Source of the DNA: Camellia lanceoleosa
Lineage: Eukaryota > Streptophyta > Magnoliopsida > Ericales > Theaceae
Assembly: GCA_025200525.1 (NCBI GenBank)
Contig: CM045759.1
Location: 2,976,001 to 3,040,000 of the forward strand
Direction: 5' to 3'
DNA length: 64,000 nt
The notes under the pieces were generated by a model. The model did not search any database, was not told where the DNA came from, and saw nothing but the letters and a program-made list of their open reading frames with translations. A program made the translations under genes and the position numbers. Each line of letters begins with the position of its first letter. Within the stretch, counting starts at the first letter, position 1. Shown here one piece after another: positions 47,286 to 58,500 of the stretch.

Positions 47286-48548
47286 GGAAATATGGTTGGG
47301 CGAGGGGTTATTGAGTTTTGTGATGGAGGACCTCTAGTAAGGCTAACTCATTAAAAGCTTTGGCACAATATTCATTTGCAAATCATTTTTCTCATCATTG
47401 CTGAGCTGCTTGTCTATGCATTTTCAATATGATTTCTCAATTTTTAATCAAATGTTGTCCTCCGCACCCACACTCTCCCTGTCTCTCTGTATATGTGTGT
47501 GTGTATGCACGTGTGAACATTTAGCTATTTAAACTGAGATATAGATAGTTTATGTGTGCAAACATGTATTCCCCACCACTTATTTTATTATATTTGTGAT
47601 GTAATGTGAAGTTATTTAAAATAATGAAATTAATTGTGCTAATTTCACTATAAATAATAGAAAATCTACATGATGTTTATGTGTTAACAATAACAAATTA
47701 CCAAAAAAACATTTCAAACTCTGTTCTCTTCCCAATTCTATTCTTTATTTTTTTTGCTTCAAAGAAAGGTATCCAAAATCTAGTTTAAGTGTGGATGTGT
47801 TCATCACTATGTTGGTGACACTTGAGGTATTGTTACAAGATAAACTTTGATCGGTTTGTTGTAATGCTGGGGATGACATCACATTCTTGGATTACACAAA
47901 CATTACCATCACAAATATTGGATAATAAGCACTGAAAAAACGGAACATTTTAGTGATGAAAGTATCTTTGGTATAAGGGTCTACCTCTAGCTAATAGGTT
48001 GGCTCTCATGTATGTAATCAGGTTAAAGAAGTTCCACTTCCATATTTTTACTTGAAAAAATGTGAATCAAAAAAATTGAAAGGATACTGGAGGTATATTA
48101 TAATTTCTTCCATGTTAAAATTATTTCAGAATTGTTGGTTGAGAAACCAATCAAACCACAATATAAACAAGAACTTTACAAAATTTGTATAGTTGGCTTG
48201 GTTGAGGAACTAACTCAATTTCTCCATAATTCGACTCTGCAATTTTTTTAAAAAATGTCTGGTTCAACAATTACTTAAAACCCACCTCTAGAATTGAAGA
48301 GTTCTTATACATATTCTAATAATTTCCTCATCTTTTTTGCAATTTATTGGCTTTTTTCTGGCACCCCTTATTTTCCTGGCATGGAACTGACTTCTGGTCT
48401 ACATATGAAACTTAATTTTGTGGCCTCTTCTTTTTCTTGTTTGAGACAGGTGAAGAATTACATATCACTAGCAGGTCCTCATGCTGGGACAACTATTCCA
48501 TTTTGTGGAGTAATTGATCCTTTTTACACTTGTTGTTTTTGGTCTTGA
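47286..48548 (+). pseudogene. Palmitoyl-protein thioesterase gene fragment in the CACTA element
   Basis: Exon 47286-47336 encodes GNMVGRGVIEFCDGGPL, and exon 48450 to about 48512 encodes VKNYISLAGPHAGTTIPFCG, joined by a 1.1-kb GT-AG intron. These match the segment after the catalytic Ser elbow in plant palmitoyl-protein thioesterases, lysosomal/vacuolar alpha/beta hydrolases that remove palmitate from proteins. The catalytic Ser-containing GLSQ upstream is not recognisable and the C-terminal half is missing. 46726-47280 may be leader or intron of the same gene. A piece of the second exon is duplicated at 48865-48897. This is a captured, non-functional fragment. Confidence 0.75.
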
Positions 48549-49389
48549 TGATTCATAATTTTAACTTTTTAATTGGACTAGTATAGAAGGCTAAGCCACT
48601 TTATTTAGAATGTGACATTAAAAAGATAAAACTTTAGAAAGTCATGTGATGTAAAGTAAACCTTAACTAGAAATAGAAAATTAGCCCTAATCTTTTGATT
48701 AAAAAGATAAACTTTAGAAAGTCATGTGATGGAAAAGTAGTATTCTAACCATTAAACTCAACGTAGTAGTACATGAAATGTATAAAATTCCATTTTTCTT
48801 TGATTAAAAAGATAAACTCAATGTCAGTCTCACAATTTGCGAGAATGAGTACACGAAATGTACTCAACTATTCCATTTTGTGGAGTAATTGATCCTTCTA
48901 GACATGTTAGTATGTCTTTCTTGTACTCATTCTCGTAGATTGTGAGACTTCCAAGTCAAGCTACCAGGTTTTCCAAAGTGGGTGTTGAGCTAAGCCCCTT
49001 TTTGTTCCTTTGGATGCCCCTTGAGGGGATGATATTTCGACATGGCTTGTAATAAGACATAAGGCCCCTCAGTAGTGGTTCTGAATTTAAGGATAGTTTT
49101 TGGATGGTTTAGAACTTAAGTATTTTTTTTGTGGATAATTTTGAACGTTTTGGACAGTTTTGAACTTAAGGATAGTTTGTGATGTCTAGAAATATAGTTT
49201 TTTGATGGTTGGGAATATATAGATAGTTTTTGGATGTTCAAAATTTATGGATAGTTTTTTTTTTTTTATAATGTTTGAAATAATATTTTAGTGGTTGATT
49301 GATATATATATATATATGTTTTTGTAATGTTTTCTTAGATTGTACAAAACAGGTGAAATAAAACCTGCTAAATTTTTAAAAAATATATA
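48549..49389. other. CACTA interior, right part: duplications and minisatellite-like DNA
   Basis: Direct repeats (AAAGATAAACTTTAGAAAGTCATGTGAT near 48620 and 48705), an inverted repeat AGTCTCACAATTTGCGAGAATGAGTAC against GTACTCATTCTCGTAGATTGTGAGACT (48822-48848 and 48923-48951), and a GGATAGTTTTTGGATG-type minisatellite (49090-49260). No gene. Confidence 0.55.
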
Positions 49390-49971
49390 TATACATACTT
49401 CACGACATGCAAAAAATGCTATGAAACTTGGGCTATCTACGGTAAGCAAAACAGGCCATTGTATTAAATATTTAACGACTAGCAATAAGTGTCGTGGTTT
49501 GTCTCTTGAATTAACGACGTACAAAAGTAGTCGTAGAAAAATTAAACATGTCGTATAAAATGCGCTGTTAAAAGTTTTAATGGCATGCTATGACATACCG
49601 TTAAAAGTGAATGACTTTCTATGACTGGTTATAATATGAAGTTACCTTGAGTGTCGTAGAATCGTATCCACGGCGTGCATTTGGCGCCATAAAAATCCTT
49701 TTCTGTTGTAGTGAGTGAAATAAAAATTAAGCCATGAGCTGAATCTAACGACAAAAAAATGAAGCGAAGCAAAGTTATAACGAAAGAGATACAAATGTTT
49801 GAATATGAATTTCTATCCAAATTTCTGTTAGTTTAATATGATGGAGATGGACGGAGGGGCCAGATTAAAACACGAATGAACCTGTAGGGTTTAATTTGTT
49901 GAAATAGAAATTTTGAGATTTAAATTAAAAAATACGCGAAACTCTGGAATTTTTTTTTTGTAATTAAACCC

Positions 49972-51177
49972 CCCCTTTTTTTGGTGATTTTTTAGTATTT
50001 TGACTTTTTTTTTTTTTTTATAAGATGAAAAAAGTCATGTCAAATTATATCAATCTCGATATTTTAATTGTTGTTTGCAAATAAAATATAGTTATTCGGA
50101 CAAAAAGTTGAATGAACTGTATATTTGACTAATTTATTTTATTAGAAAATTTATATCTGAATATTTGACTTTTATTTAGAAATTTATAGCTAAATGATTT
50201 CCATGTTGTACAAATAAAATTTTCTCTTTACAATTATCTGAGAGTAAATTACCATTTTTGGCCTCATATTTTTACTTAAATTTTGATTTCGTTTGTCATG
50301 ATTCAATTGTAACAATTTTGATCATAAAATTGCAATCGAATTTAGGTGTAACCATATGTCAAAGCCATCACAAATTATTCAAATAGTAAATTTATTAAAT
50401 TTTGATGATAAATTTATTGAGTCAAAATAGTAATTTATCCAATCTTGATTTGATAATTTAATAAATTTTAAAATATATTTAAATTAAATTTATTTAGATG
50501 ACAAATTGATCTTAAATGAGATTACGTCAAAGAATCATGATTCTTCATAGTGATTTTTCTTAAAGTGATGGTAGAGTGATAAAATTAGGCTTTGAGACCT
50601 TGTTTGTTTCTAGAGTTGGCGGATGAAATTTGACTACTAGTGAGATAAGGTTCAAAAAATCATGCTTATTTTACAAAGTGGCCATGTGATTATGAGTTTC
50701 ATGAGACTATAAAAGCAGTCCGAGGAGGGGATTAACAATCTTGTGAGAGAAGTGATATCTAATCGCATTAAATTGGAGGTAGTAATACTATTTTGTCCAC
50801 ATTTTATAAAAATAGTTTAATATAAAAATAATTTCTAATATTAAAATAAAATAGTATAATATATTTATACGAAAAAAATATATATCAACATAAAGTAATA
50901 TATTAAAATAATATAGTACTAAAATATAATTTTTAATATAAAAATATATCAAAAACACCAAAGATATTTCTGGAGCTTCATATAATTAATCTCATTATAG
51001 AATGACAAAACAAATAGGAATTCTTACTGGTCCGATGGTTATTAAGCAAAAATAATTTTTCTTAATCCTCTCACTAATAATTTCCTTGGCTTATAAGTTG
51101 CTTATCGGCTTATATAAGTCACATTACTTCTTTACTTTTCTACATATTTTTTTGTAATAAGTAAAAAAACCAGCTTA
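49972..51177. other. AT-rich intergenic DNA
   Basis: No coding region or clear element. Long stretches of A/T with short direct repeats (AATATAGTA/TTAATATAAAAAT) near 50800-50960. Confidence 0.45.
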
Positions 51178-51178
51178 G

Positions 51179-51728
51179 AGCATCTCCAACCCATCTTCCA
51201 TTTCTTCATTTTTATTTTTTTTTTTGCATTTTTTTTGCATTTAAAAAAAAAAAAGAGCTAATAAGCCAAAAAAATAAAAATAAAAATAAAAAAATAACTT
51301 CCCAAAATAAGCCTAAATCCATCTCCATTTGGGAGGAGGATAGGTTGATCTTCTATATTTGGAGAGAGGATGAAAATAAGGGGAGCACCTCTAAAACACT
51401 ATTTATTTTATATTTTTGATTATATTACAAATAACTTTTAATATGTAAATTTAATTTTTTTAAAATTGCTATCATAAAAAATGGTGAAATCATACTTTAA
51501 AATGAGTATGATATTAAATATATTTAACAAAAAACTGAAAATTAAATATTTATTAATGAACAAAAATTATTCAATGAACATATTTTGGAAGAAAATCTTT
51601 AGAGAATACAATGATGATTTGTGGTTAGAGTTTGGGTAAATAATGAGATACTCTATATTCATTTTTTGAATAAAAAAAATATATTTTTTAATCTCTAATT
51701 AAGAATGTTAGGTTGGAGATGTTTTTAT
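51179..51728. repeat. MITE with GAGCATCTCCAACC ends
   Basis: Left AGAGCATCTCCAACCC and right GGTTGGAGATGTTTTTAT are inverted repeats. The interior is AT-rich. Same terminal family as 9598-9848. TSD not certain. Confidence 0.6.
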
Positions 51729-51879
51729 AAGTCATATCTAAAACAATTATCACTACACTAATAATCTCACCCAACCCACTTCCAAAATAAACAGCCCAGT
51801 TAAAGGTGGAGTTAGGATCTTCCAGAGTTATTTTTCCATAGATGGGTTGTAGAGTAATAAGGTTAGGAATTGAGAGTTG

Positions 51880-52022
51880 GAAGGTAAAATGATTATTATA
51901 CTCTCAATTTTCATAAAATTAAATATCAATCATCCAACAATTCATTCTAAGATCACTGTAATAAAAATCACTTCAGATGATCCTGATTTGGTGAAATGAT
52001 TATTATACTCTCAATTTTGATA
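51880..52022. repeat. Short direct duplication
   Basis: AAATGATTATTATACTCTCA followed by ATTTTNATANAATTAAAT occurs at 51886-51928 and again at 51994-52031, about 108 bp apart. Confidence 0.6.
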
Positions 52023-52032
52023 GAATTAAATA

Positions 52033-52466
52033 CGAAAATGCCTCGTAGCTCGAATGCTACGAGGCTCGAATGGCTCGAGGGAGAGAAGAGAGGGAGAGGG
52101 AGAGGGAGAGGAAGAGAGGAAGAGAGGGAGAGGGAGAGGGGGAGAGAGAGAGAAGACGCCGATCCGATCGCCCTCTGCCGTCGTGGCCTCGCCGCCGTCG
52201 TCGCCGCCTCGAGATCGTGATCGTCATCTCGCCTACCGCCGTCGTGGCCTCCGCCGCCTCCGCTTCCTCCTCCCCTGTATTAGGGCCCCCTCCCCCTCCT
52301 CCCCCTCCCCCTGCGTCTTCTTCTTCTTCTCCCCTTCTTCTCCCTTCTTCTCCCTTCTCGTTCTGCAACAAAAACCAGAGAAAAAAAAAAAAAGGGGTCA
52401 AAACGACGTCGTTTTGACCCCTCGAGCCAATTCGAGCCAAGCTCTTTCGAGCTCTGTAGCGGTTCC
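52033..52466. mobile_element. GC-rich Pack-MULE candidate (434 bp)
   Basis: A sharply GC-rich island in AT-rich DNA is flanked by GAATTAAATA (52023-52032 and 52467-52476), a 9-10 bp duplication as made by Mutator-like elements. Its ends are imperfect inverted repeats of about 45 bp (GGCTCGAATGGCTCGAGG on the left, CTCGAGCCAATTCGAGCC on the right). The inside is a (GGGAGA)n purine tract, GCC/GTC-rich DNA with CCGCCGTCGTGGCC repeated twice, then a CT-rich tract. A captured gene 5' end is plausible, but no specific protein is recognised. Confidence 0.6.
52394..52421. repeat. Perfect 28-bp palindrome
   Basis: The 14-bp arms GGGGTCAAAACGAC and GTCGTTTTGACCCC meet without spacer. The central 12 bp AACGACGTCGTT also form the core of a palindrome at 58813-58830. 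Confidence 0.9.
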
Positions 52467-52744
52467 GAATTAAATATTAGCCATCTAAAAAATCACTTTT
52501 AAAGAGGAAGAAAAAAAAAATCAACTTTTAACTTATTTTTAAAAAGTCAAAAGTCAGTTTATTTAAGTAAAAAATTATTTGACAAGTTGAATAAGTTAAC
52601 AAGTAAAATTACTGAAATACACTTGTGTGTATGTCCTTTGACTAGGGTAATGAGAATAATATGGTTAATTTATAATTTTATAAGTGATATGACACTATAT
52701 TAGGTTGACTTTTTTTAGTGTTTGATCAATATATTTTTGAATTT

Positions 52745-53695
52745 GGGTAAATTATGCTTTGCCCTTCTAAACTTTTACTCATCTCTCATTTTGACTCTTT
52801 AAGTATGATTTTTTTCATTTTGATCCTTCATGTTTGCAATTATTTCTACTTTGATCCTTTAAGTTTGATTTTTCTCACTTTGGCCCTTTATATATGCAAT
52901 CCTTCCCACTTTGGCCATTCATGTTAGCAATTCTTCTTACTTTACTTCTAAACTAACTTTCATCCAAAAAATTAACAAAATCTGCCACATCACACACCAG
53001 TACATCAGTTCTATGTGTAATGTAAAGAATTCACTAAAGATGCAAAAAATGAAAAATAGAAAGCAAAAAAATTGGACTTTTTTTTTTAGTCGTTAATGAA
53101 CTTTTTTTTTTCTTCAAATTTATTCATAAACATTATTACATTATAGATGCATCTAGATTAGATGTACCTAAAAAAATAAAAATAAATTTAACTAAAAAAA
53201 GAAAAAAAATTACAAAAGAGGAAAAAAAATAAAAATATACTGACTCAAACACCTGTATTGTCAATTTTGAAATGAAAAGTTTAATATCATTTTTTTTCAT
53301 CTTTAGTGAATTTTTTCCTTTTTTTAGTTAATTTTTTTTATATAATGTAATAATTTTTATGAATAAATATGAAAAAAAAATCACTAAAGACTATTTTTTT
53401 TTTTTTTGTTTTCTATTTTTCATTTTTTTGCATCTTTAGTGAATATTTTATATTACATGTGGAGCTGGTGCGTTGGTGATGTGACATATTCTGTTAGTTT
53501 TTTTTTATGGAAATTAGTTTAGGGGTAAAGTGGGAAGGATTGCAAACATGAAAGGCCAAAGTGAGAAAAATTAAACTTAAAGGGTCAAAGTGGGAAGGAT
53601 TGCAAACATGAAGGGCCAAAGCGGAAAAAAATTAAACTTAAAGGACCAAAGTGAGAAACGGATGAAACTTTAGGAGGGCAAAGTGTAGTTTACCC
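52745..53695. repeat. 951-bp fold-back MULE-type MITE
   Basis: Long inverted arms (GGGTAAATTATGCTTTGCCC against GGGCAAAGTGTAGTTTACCC) contain tandem ~45-bp subrepeats (TTTGATCCTTTAAGTTTGA; GGAAGGATTGCAAACATGAA). Flanked by TTTTGAATTT (52735-52744 and 53696-53705), a 9-10 bp duplication. No coding capacity. Confidence 0.8.
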
Positions 53696-53891
53696 TTTTG
53701 AATTTTGTACTGGCTTGAGCACAAATTAAAAACACCGAATTAAATTTAGGTGGATTTGGATAAAGATATCAAACAACCTGAAACCCGAATTAAATATATA
53801 TCGATATATAAAAATATTATATAAGCCAATAAGTCAAAAAGTACATTTTTTTAGAACATCCCAAACCAACCTTAAATATACATATAAATTA

Positions 53892-54459
53892 GGGCAAATT
53901 ACACTAATAGTCCCTATAGTTTAGGGCTTGTGTCACTTTAGTCCCTGACTTTTCAATTATGACACATTTGACCTCGAATTTTGAATTTTGTTCCAAATAA
54001 GGACAATTAACATACCATTGCTTAATTTCAAGGGTAAAATCATCAATTTGATAAAATATAAACTAATTTGACAAAAATAAATGTCAAAAAAATATTTTAA
54101 AATTTTTAAAAATTATTTCTAGTCACCAAAAATAAAATTATGTAAAATTGATAAAAATTAATAAAAATTACATGATTAAAAAAAATTTCTAAAGATTTAT
54201 TAATTTTATATAATTTTATCTTTAGTAGGTAGAAATAATTTTTAAAAATTCATAAATAATTTTTTAACATTTATTTTTGTCAAATTAATTTATATTTTAT
54301 CAAATTGACAATTTTGCTCTTGAAAAATCCGATAGTATATTCAATTGTCCTTATTTGGAACAAGATTCAAAATTCATGGTCAAATGTGTTACAATTGAAA
54401 AGTCAGGAACCAAAATGACACAAGCCCCAAACTATAGGGATTGTTAGTGTAATTCACCC
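53892..54459. repeat. 568-bp fold-back MULE-type MITE
   Basis: Inverted arms of about 250 bp (GGGCAAATTACACTAATAGT against ATTGTTAGTGTAATTCACCC) flanked by the 9-bp duplication TATAAATTA (53883-53891 and 54460-54468). A nearly complete hairpin when transcribed. Confidence 0.85.
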
Positions 54460-54468
54460 TATAAATTA

Positions 54469-55541
54469 TTAGGCAGGACATGATATTGAAGTAATTTAGA
54501 TTATTAAATTATATTAAATATATATTATATACACAAGTAACAGTGATGGTAGATGGAAGTGTTAGGGGACCGAATAGGCCTAAATTAACATTGGCTAGTG
54601 TTGTAAATATAAGCATGGATCTACTTAATTTGACTAACGAAATGACTTTTGATAGAGCTGCGTGAAGAAGAAAAAGAATTCATGTAGCCGATCCTATTTA
54701 ATAGGACTTAAGGCTTGGTTTGGTTTGAGTTTATGTACAATTCGAACACTTTAAGTTTTATTTAAATCAGACTTAAACAAACAATCTCAAATTATAATTT
54801 AAATATGAGCAAGCTTAAATAAGTTTCAACCCAACTCAAGGTTGAGTTGAATAATCTCTTGATTAGTCCAAATCTCTTTTTAGTCCTCACCTATGTAGAA
54901 TCGAATTTGAGATAATTGTTGTACAGTTAAATGGGCTCATTTCGAAATTCATTTCGATAATTTAAACCGTTCACATTTTAAAATATATTAAGTAGAATAT
55001 ACTTACAAAAATTCAAGTTAATATATCGTTTACCCATTTATTTTTGTAAATACAAATGTAAATGAATAAATAGGTAAATAAAATCTGATTAATTTAATGG
55101 GTACTGTTATGGTGTGCAACTTACGCCTTACACTTACGCTTTTTCTGTTTACAGTCCTGCTTTTGTTTTTCCTTTCACTTATACTTTTTGTGTAAGTGAC
55201 ACATAGAGTTACACACTTAAAAAAAATCCTTAATTTAAATTCTTATAAATATATTCTATTTAACTTATTTTAAAATATGAATAATTTGAATTATTGAAAT
55301 AAAGCCATAAAATAACCTTATTTAGCTGCACAACACAACCGTGCCTGGTACACCCGTGCCCCAAATCGTGTGGAAGCCATACGATGAGCTAGCGGCAAGA
55401 ACGTGTGACAAGTGGTTGCATCACACACTGACACGTTGAATCTAAAAATGCAAGTCGATCTCGAAACCAACAAACAAACAAGCAAAAGTATCTCTCTCTC
55501 CCCACGCCGTAAAGAGTGTGAAATAAATCGCATCGACGACG
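54469..55541. other. Intergenic DNA and COQ9 upstream region
   Basis: No gene seen to about 55315. From 55315 to 55541 the base composition is balanced and includes a CTCTCTCTC leader tract (55492-55502), consistent with the COQ9 promoter and 5' UTR. Confidence 0.45.
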
Positions 55542-58500
55542 ATGTATCGATCGGCGGCAAATCGGCTGCTCCTCGTGAAGTCGGTGGTTCGCAGCACCCA
55601 TCCCCAAATCTCTCACATTCAAACGTTAATCCTCCCAAACTCATCTCGTTTTTCTTCTACTTCTCAATCTTCTTCTTCTTCTTCTTCTCAGACTTTCTCT
55701 GATCATATCCCTAATTTCCCCAATCAACAAACCCCAAACACTTCATCATCATCATCAACAACAGGGTTTGAAGAAGAAGAAGCTAGTCGATTTGAGAAAC
55801 AGACCTCGAGAGGCTCACGAGCCCGAGCTCAATATCAGGACGAGCAAGCTCGCGTACTTAGCGCATCGCTTCGTCATGTGGTCTGTATATTAATTCTCTC
55901 TTCTATTCTATCACACACTGAGACACCTATTGGGATTTTTGTTCGAAATGTTAGCAATTAGTGTCCGCTTGGTTTGAGGGTTTTGTTGAGAAAAGAAAAT
56001 AAATGGTTGTTTGTTTGGATGATTAATGGTTGTTTGGATGATTAAGTAGAAAATATGGTGAGAAAAAGAAATTTTGTGTTTGGTTGGATGATTTAATTAT
56101 GAAAATGAAAATGGAAAGGGAAAGGGAAAGGGAAAGGGAAAGAATTGATAGGCTTCAAATTCCGAGTTATGTTTGGTTGAGTTGGGAAATGAAGAAAGAA
56201 AAGAGCATGTGGGATTACATTTCGTTTTCCCTTTCCATTTCTCTCATCAAATTCTTCCCCCAAACACAGCCTGAAGCTCATCTTTTGTTCTCACTGACAA
56301 TGGTATAAAAATTGTATAATAAATTATCCATCTACATACAAAACAAATACATAAATCTATCTATATACAAAGCAAATAAAATAGAAAAACACATGTATTT
56401 ATTGTTCATCCAAACGAATTGCTGAGAAATCACAATTATTTCACTGCATTTCTTCACTCCCCTACTTTTCCAAACGATTCATTAGGGATTGTTAGGTAAT
56501 CGTTGATAATTTTAGCGATTATATGATTAGATTAAGTTGGGTTTTCCAAATTTTAGCTCATGCTTTTGGGGAATTGACAATGCAGTGCCCAATTTTGGTG
56601 CTGATTTTGTGACCCCTGCATTTTCTATGGCAATTTAATCCCTTTGCTGTGTGATTTCTCATGCTGATACACAGCTTTTTCACTAATGTAGTTTTAGCCG
56701 AATATTTCTTGCAAGAGCAAGACACTGTGATTGTGGGACTGCAGCCCGTACAAGCTCTTGAATGGGTTTTGTAGTCCATGGTGTTTGACATACCATGGAA
56801 CGGCTTTTTCACATTATTGTTGTGTTTTGGGGAATTGATGTATTGAGCCACTGAAAGTTAAGAGCCTGCATATTATAATTTTTTTTTTTTTTTTGCAAAA
56901 CTGAGTAGGTTCATACTATGGATTGGAAACACCATGTCTTGATTCAAACTCTACAGAATACTTTTAGGTGCTGTAAATCGACTGAAGAATGATTGTGATT
57001 ATAACTGGGTTTTTCAGTTAGTTGACTGCTGTTTGTTTGCAGCCTAGGATGGGATGGACTGAAGCAGCCATGATTGCAGGTGCAAGAGAGGCTGGTGTTT
57101 CTCCTTCTATCGTTGGCGCTTTCCCTAGGAAAGAAGCTGCATTAGTAGAGGTATAATTTATTTAATTTTTTTGGGGGGGTTAGTTTGCATCTGGGTTTGG
57201 TCACTGTATATTGTGTTATGGGGTGAAAGTATGGTATTTGGACTATTCATTTGGCTAAATTATTTTAAACCTATTTGTTTTTTATTTTAAACTAACATCT
57301 AGATTTTTTCCCCTCTATTTCTAACGTGGTTAGTATGTGAGTGCTCACCATTTGTATTTTTAACCTTCATTTACTGTTTCTTTTATTTTCTTTCGAATTA
57401 CTTATTTCACAGTTTCTGCTAGGTATTTGTTGGATCATGGTACTAGTGAAAATTTACAAACAATACTAGTTTGATTAGCCAACACTGCTGCATTACATGA
57501 GTTTGATGATTCCTTATTCTCTTTTATTGCTTTTTCCCTTTTAATTTGTTCTGTTCAGTTTTTCATGGACGAATGTTTACAAAGGCTTATTGATAGAATT
57601 GATTCGGATGAAGAGTTAAGGAACTTGATACCTAGTGAGCGCATTTCAAAGCTTGTCAGGGTCCGCTTAGAAATGCAGGCTCCCTACATATCTAAATGGC
57701 CTCAAGCACTCAGCATCCAGGTGCCAATTTTAGCTACCTTTCCTCTCATCAGCGTTTTACATTAGTTCACTTTAAATACTAAAAACTCTCTGTAATTACT
57801 TGCTGCATAGGCACAACCACAAAACATTCCAACAAGTTTTAAGCAGCGAGCCATGCTGGTTGATGAGATCTGGCATGCTGCTGGTGATGAGGCCACTGAT
57901 GTTGATTGGTATGCAAAGCGTACTGTCCTTGGAGCAATATACTCAACAACTGAGGTGTACATGCTAACTGACAGTTCCCCAGGTTTACTTTCTTCACCTT
58001 TGATGTGTATGGAATTGTTCCTCACATAGAAGCTTGATTGGTGTTTTTTCACTCGGACACAGTTGTTTGTTTATGGCATTAACACAGACCTTTCAGGTGG
58101 ATGGATCACCTCTTGGATCAGTAATCATTATTCTCACCTTTTTTTTTTTAATGCTTATATGGTGACATCTTAATTTTCCCCATTTTTTAGTTGAATATTT
58201 TGAGGAAAATCAGTAAGGTGTGTTCCCAGTTTTATGACAACCTTGGGTAGAGTAGTTACACTCCCCTTTTGTTTACCCTTTTGATTGCCTGTATCAAGCA
58301 ATGTAAGTGAAAATTGACATGTCTTTTGTAAAGAATTTGGGAAGAAATGCAGCCAGAAAGGGAGAACCCATTGCACTACCATTTTCTTATCTGCTCGTTC
58401 CAAGAGGTGGTTCATTGATGCTGGTGTCCGTACTATTGGGCAGTGCCATCAGTTTGGGTCAGATGAATAATTAGTTATCTGTACATGAAGCTAAAGCCTT

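Larger units (their letters stand above)
41714..49713. mobile_element. 8000-bp non-autonomous CACTA element with captured gene fragment
   Basis: Left end CCCTACAAC (one change from CACTACAAC) and right end GTTGTAGTG are inverted repeats that extend about 30 bp. The element is flanked by the 3-bp duplication AGT (41711-41713 and 49714-49716). The uninterrupted site survives in a neighbouring module at about 41318-41345 (GAGGAGTGAAATAAAAATTAG), which confirms insertion between GAAG and AGTGAAAT. Subterminal zones carry many ACGGC/ACGAC-type repeats. No transposase was found; the interior holds a thioesterase gene fragment and a nested gypsy insertion. Confidence 0.85.
40039..49971. mobile_element. 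Fold-back (MULE-like) element, split by a CACTA insertion
   Basis: The left arm starts GGGTTAATTACAAAAAAC and the right arm ends with the inverted counterpart (TTTTTGTAATTAAACCC). Homology extends about 150 bp inward (AACAAATTAAACTCTAG against AGGGTTTAATTTGTTG). The inner arms consist of repeated ~175-bp modules in opposite orientations. Without the 8.0-kb CACTA it would be about 1.9 kb. No coding region. A long target duplication is not clear because the flanks are T/C homopolymers. Confidence 0.65.

Noticed and set aside
52054..52473. Overlapping GC-rich frames on both strands (Arg/Ser/Pro-rich)
   Set aside because: All are low-complexity translations of purine and GCC repeats inside a MULE-like element; no family signature.
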